The notes under the pieces: model-generated
Seen by the model: only the letters and a program-made list of their open reading frames with translations
Told to the model about the DNA's origin: nothing
Databases searched by the model: none
Translations under genes and position numbers: made by a program
Assembly: GCA_947652115.1 (NCBI GenBank)
Contig: OX393561.1
Coordinates: 39,411,163 to 39,475,162, forward strand
Direction: 5' to 3'
Origin: Blastomussa wellsi
Taxonomy: Eukaryota; Cnidaria; Anthozoa; Scleractinia; Plerogyridae
DNA: 64,000 nucleotides
Shown: piece after piece, positions 60,814 to 64,000 of the stretch
Layout of the letters: the number at the start of each line of letters is the position of its first letter
Numbering within the stretch: the first letter of the stretch is position 1

Positions 60814-63800
60814 ATGCAAAGTTTAGACGTTTATAAGAAGGAAGAAGGTAAGATTTGGCAGCGGAAACCATCTCCATCTCCAGAGGAAGGGTAAGTTTGT
60901 ATGCTGCTCAGTATTCGATTCGTGCTACATCAACAGCTGACAAACATTTTCACCACTGATTTTATGATCATTTGTTTCTCTGTAGTTTGATAGTGTGCAT
61001 TAGTCATTCCACATCAAGTGCGTTTTCGTTACAAGGAAGGAACATCAGATTCCTTCGAACGGCGTTTAATACAAATGGTGAAGCTTTTGCTGCCGGTGAT
61101 CACCAGGGCAACATTTTTGTCTTCGATTTGGCTAAGAATAGGTAAGATGGATGGGTTATAGGGAAGATATTTATTTACAAACATTGCTTTTGTTATTTAA
61201 ATTGCCAACAATTTAAACAAAAGAGCTCTTTGTTTCACCAGCCAATAGTTTTCTGGTTGGCAAATTAATAACAATGGGTGACATCACTGATATCTTCTCT
61301 ATACACTTTAGAAAACTTGAAAACTACTTCAGAACTGTAGCATCTCTCATAAGCCTGTAATTCTACTGGTCTTCTAGTGTAGCAGTTGCAAATGTTTTGG
61401 GAGGCTAGGGACATTGCTCTTGTTGTTTGCTCTATCTTTCTCTTAAAAGGCAGGGTTTTCAAAAGTTTTGTAAAGTAGCGGACATATTTCTGAAAGCACC
61501 GGACGTGAATTGTTTCTTGGCGCCGCAAGGTGCCTCGCGAGCGCCAAAGGCGCAAGCCACCTAGGGGGTATGGAGGCATGTTTTCCCAGGGAATTTTTAA
61601 AATAGAACACTCAGAAATGCCGTTTCCAGCATTTCTGGGACCCAGAATTGCTGTAGTTCACTCAAATTCTCTTTAAAAATTAAAATATTGGTAGGGGAAG
61701 GGGGTAGGAAGTTTGTCTTGAGATACAATCTGTCATTTCTTTCTATTTCAAAGCCAAAAAGCTTTGAAAGTCCTCTTTTGATGGTTGGATAAGGGAAACA
61801 TAAGCTTAACCTTGTAAATAGTGACCTCATTAGCAAAGGGCAGCCGTGAGACATTGTTTTGGTTTTTTCGGCCAGGAGAAAATTACCGTTTTTACTGCTC
61901 ACCACGTCAATACAATGAAACACTCATTCAGAGTCATCATGCCCTTAAACTTACCTTGCTTTCTCTTGGCCGTTGGGAGGAAAAAATCGTTTATCCTATT
62001 CAGTTCTTCAACAGTTCGACTAACACGTGTTGTGAGTTTTGCCGGGACATTTCCCTGAAGACTAACAAGTCAGATTTGGCCGAGCAGGAATGATAACAAA
62101 AATTTCACTTTAATTCCGTTTAAGTGAAGATGGATAACCAATAAAATATCCCGCTTGATAAGCAAAGAAAAACGAGTAATGTGGCCATTTTGAAGAATTT
62201 AATTGTTTATTCTGTTATTCTCTAGTCAGTAAGTTTATGAGATGCTTAGGTAAAAAAATATAATAGTAAAAAAACCTCGCAAATACTGGAATCAAAGTAC
62301 CGGACGTGAAATGGGAAACAACCCGGACGAAACGTCCGGTCTCCGCCCTCAAACGAAAACCCTGAAAAGGGTACATGAAAGACCTTGAGAGAGCTGTCTA
62401 ACCAAACCCAGTGGGCCTTTCCATTTAATATCTGCTCCCCCCTTTTGAGGGTCTTTGCTGTCTGCCCCCTCAGAAATAGCTCTTGAAGACCCCCTCAGGA
62501 AAGCAAGATCAAAGTGCCGACACAATCCCCCTTCAGAAAAACGGAAGAGATCAAAGCCACCAACATAGCTGCCCCCACAGAAATAATGTTTAAAAACCCC
62601 CACCCCTCCCTCTAAGATTTCCTTAATCCTCAATAGGGGGTGAGCAGATGAAAAATGAAATGGTCCAATTACTTTATCAGTTTTTGTTTATGTTTCTTTT
62701 TGCACTAGAATTTTTTTTAAATTTATTTTCCTTTTCATCTTTCAGGTTCTCGTTAATTCACAAAACAGGGACTCCATGCACTGCCATTTCCTTTTGCTTG
62801 AGAAGAAAAAATGAAGTGTTGGTTGCTCTTGCTGATAATTCTTTAAGATGTTATGATACAGGTAACTTTATTCACACACTTTTTAAATAAAGAGAACCTT
62901 ATTAGGTTTTCCCATAATAATTATATATTTCATAGAATCAACCAAACTTACTTACTCAGGGCCAATAGTTTAGCTTGTTGGACGCACTTCAGCAGGGATG
63001 TAGTTAAGAAATTACAAAGCTGGCTCATTAACAAGCTCAGCCGGCTTTTCTGAGCAGTATACCTTCAAAATATCTTTGAGTCTTTGTTTTTTAGTGAAAT
63101 TAAAGCCAGTGATCAGCTCTCTTTCAACCGGTGAAATTAGCTGGTAACTGGCCGTTAGCTACACTCCTGCTTCAGATCATGTGATGATTGTTTTGGGAGG
63201 TTGTACATGCTCCTATGCATTTACTTGTGTGTGACAAATTGTATCCTCCCAAATGAATTATCACATGATCTGGATAGGCTTCTTTTAAATAATTTTCCAC
63301 ATATTAATGTTAAGCTGCAGGAGGGGAACATCAGGAATAGGTGGGGCTCTTGAAATGACCTGAGATTTTTTTTAATGCAAAAATCCTAACCAAGGCCTTT
63401 AATTGTGAACGGTCAAGTCACTACACTTCAGTAATTTGCTGCTAGAAAGTCCACTGTAATGGCCAAAAGTCTGTACTATGGGTATGTGAAATAATTATTG
63501 CCCTGTTTGGCTTGACATTGATAGCTGTATTACACTCCTGATCTCAAGCAAAGGGATGAAGTCAAGGTTCAGGGAAATAATTTGAATTTTTTTTTTTCTA
63601 TCAACCTTGACTTCACACTGGGGGTAGTAATAGTGTAATTTGACACTAGCCTGTAGGGTGGCAATAAAATGTAAACATGTTAGCTGAATCCTTCTGTCTT
63701 ACTAATATTCACCTTGAATATTAAGTAACAGAATCAGTCTTTAGTTTGGCATGCATAGTTCTTCAAGATGTCACTGCTTCATTCAATTTATTTTGATTCA

Positions 63801-63980
63801 GAATCTCATGAGTTAGTGAGCTGGATGAGAGGTCACGACTCATCAATTCACAATATATCAGTCCATGCTTCAGGACGTTATGCACTGACATCATCCAACT
63901 CTGTAGCTCAGTTGTGGGACTTGGACACATTTTCTCGCAAAAGAACATTAAATGGAGCTCAGACTGTTGGAATTCAGCAG
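60814..63980 (+). CDS. TBC1D31: TBC1 domain family member 31 (WD40 N-terminus; 3' end outside window)
   Basis: Exons 60814-60890, 60986-61141, 62746-62861 and 63802-63980 join in consistent phases to give the first 176 residues; the last ends at a GT donor and the gene runs off the right edge. The start MQSLDVYKKEEGKIWQRKPS closely matches the known start of vertebrate TBC1D31/WDR67. Later segments AAGDHQGNIFVFDL, LVALADNSLRCYD, LVSWMRGHDSS, VHASGRYALTSS and AQLWDLDTFSRKR also match, forming the first WD40 repeats. In vertebrates the protein is centrosome and centriolar-satellite linked and associated with cilia. The TBC (Rab-GAP-like) domain and coiled coil should follow outside the window. 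A short upstream ATG at about 60770 opens only a tiny frame. The first intron is 95 bp and the second 1.6 kb. Confidence 0.95.
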
Positions 63981-64000
63981 GTTTGAATTGAAACATAAAT

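Noticed and set aside
61265..62093. Several 90-108-codon frames in a TBC1D31 intron
   Set aside because: Both strands open, no recognisable motifs, and they lie wholly within an intron whose flanking exons are well supported.

Overview
This window is nuclear DNA from an animal, most likely a cnidarian and probably a stony coral. Genes are split into many short exons with GT-AG introns. Introns are AT-rich and carry many small inverted-repeat transposons and tRNA-derived SINEs. One gene belongs to a collagen/Ig/fibrinogen-like family that I know mainly from corals and anemones. The species is inferred from protein style and repeat content, not proven. Exon limits were read by eye from splice sites, reading phase and expected protein families.

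Five protein genes are supported. (1) Plus strand, 117-16680: glucose-6-phosphate isomerase, 21 visible exons, with the first exon(s) to the left of the window. (2) Minus strand, 27659-22398: a cell-surface protein with an N-terminal membrane anchor, a furin-type site, a 25-triplet collagen stretch, three Ig domains and a C-terminal fibrinogen/CNTNAP-like domain. (3) Minus strand, 34669-28609: a complete five-exon clan-3-like cytochrome P450 of 506 residues. (4) Plus strand, 35167-57944: a complete 25-exon K-Cl cotransporter (SLC12A4-7 type) of 1124 residues. (5) Plus strand, 60814-63980 and beyond the right edge: the first four exons of TBC1D31 (WDR67).

Genes 1 and 2 converge on a 5.7 kb interval holding a long-terminal-repeat foldback element (19075-20425), a LINE ORF1-like fragment and a Penelope-like inverted repeat. 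Genes 3 and 4 are head to head, with 497 bp between start codons, so they may share a promoter. Genes 4 and 5 are in tandem, separated by a foldback element and a 0.7 kb minisatellite. The genes do not form a pathway: they are a sugar isomerase, a surface receptor or matrix protein, a monooxygenase, an ion cotransporter and a cilium/centrosome-linked WD40-TBC protein.

The main novelty is in the non-coding part. At least 20 palindromic or TIR elements are visible, some with target duplications of 2, 6, 7 or 9 bp. Two sit within about 16 nt of cotransporter splice sites. There is also a degenerate hammerhead-ribozyme-like fold, and an 86-bp higher-order minisatellite whose minus strand is free of stops in every frame.
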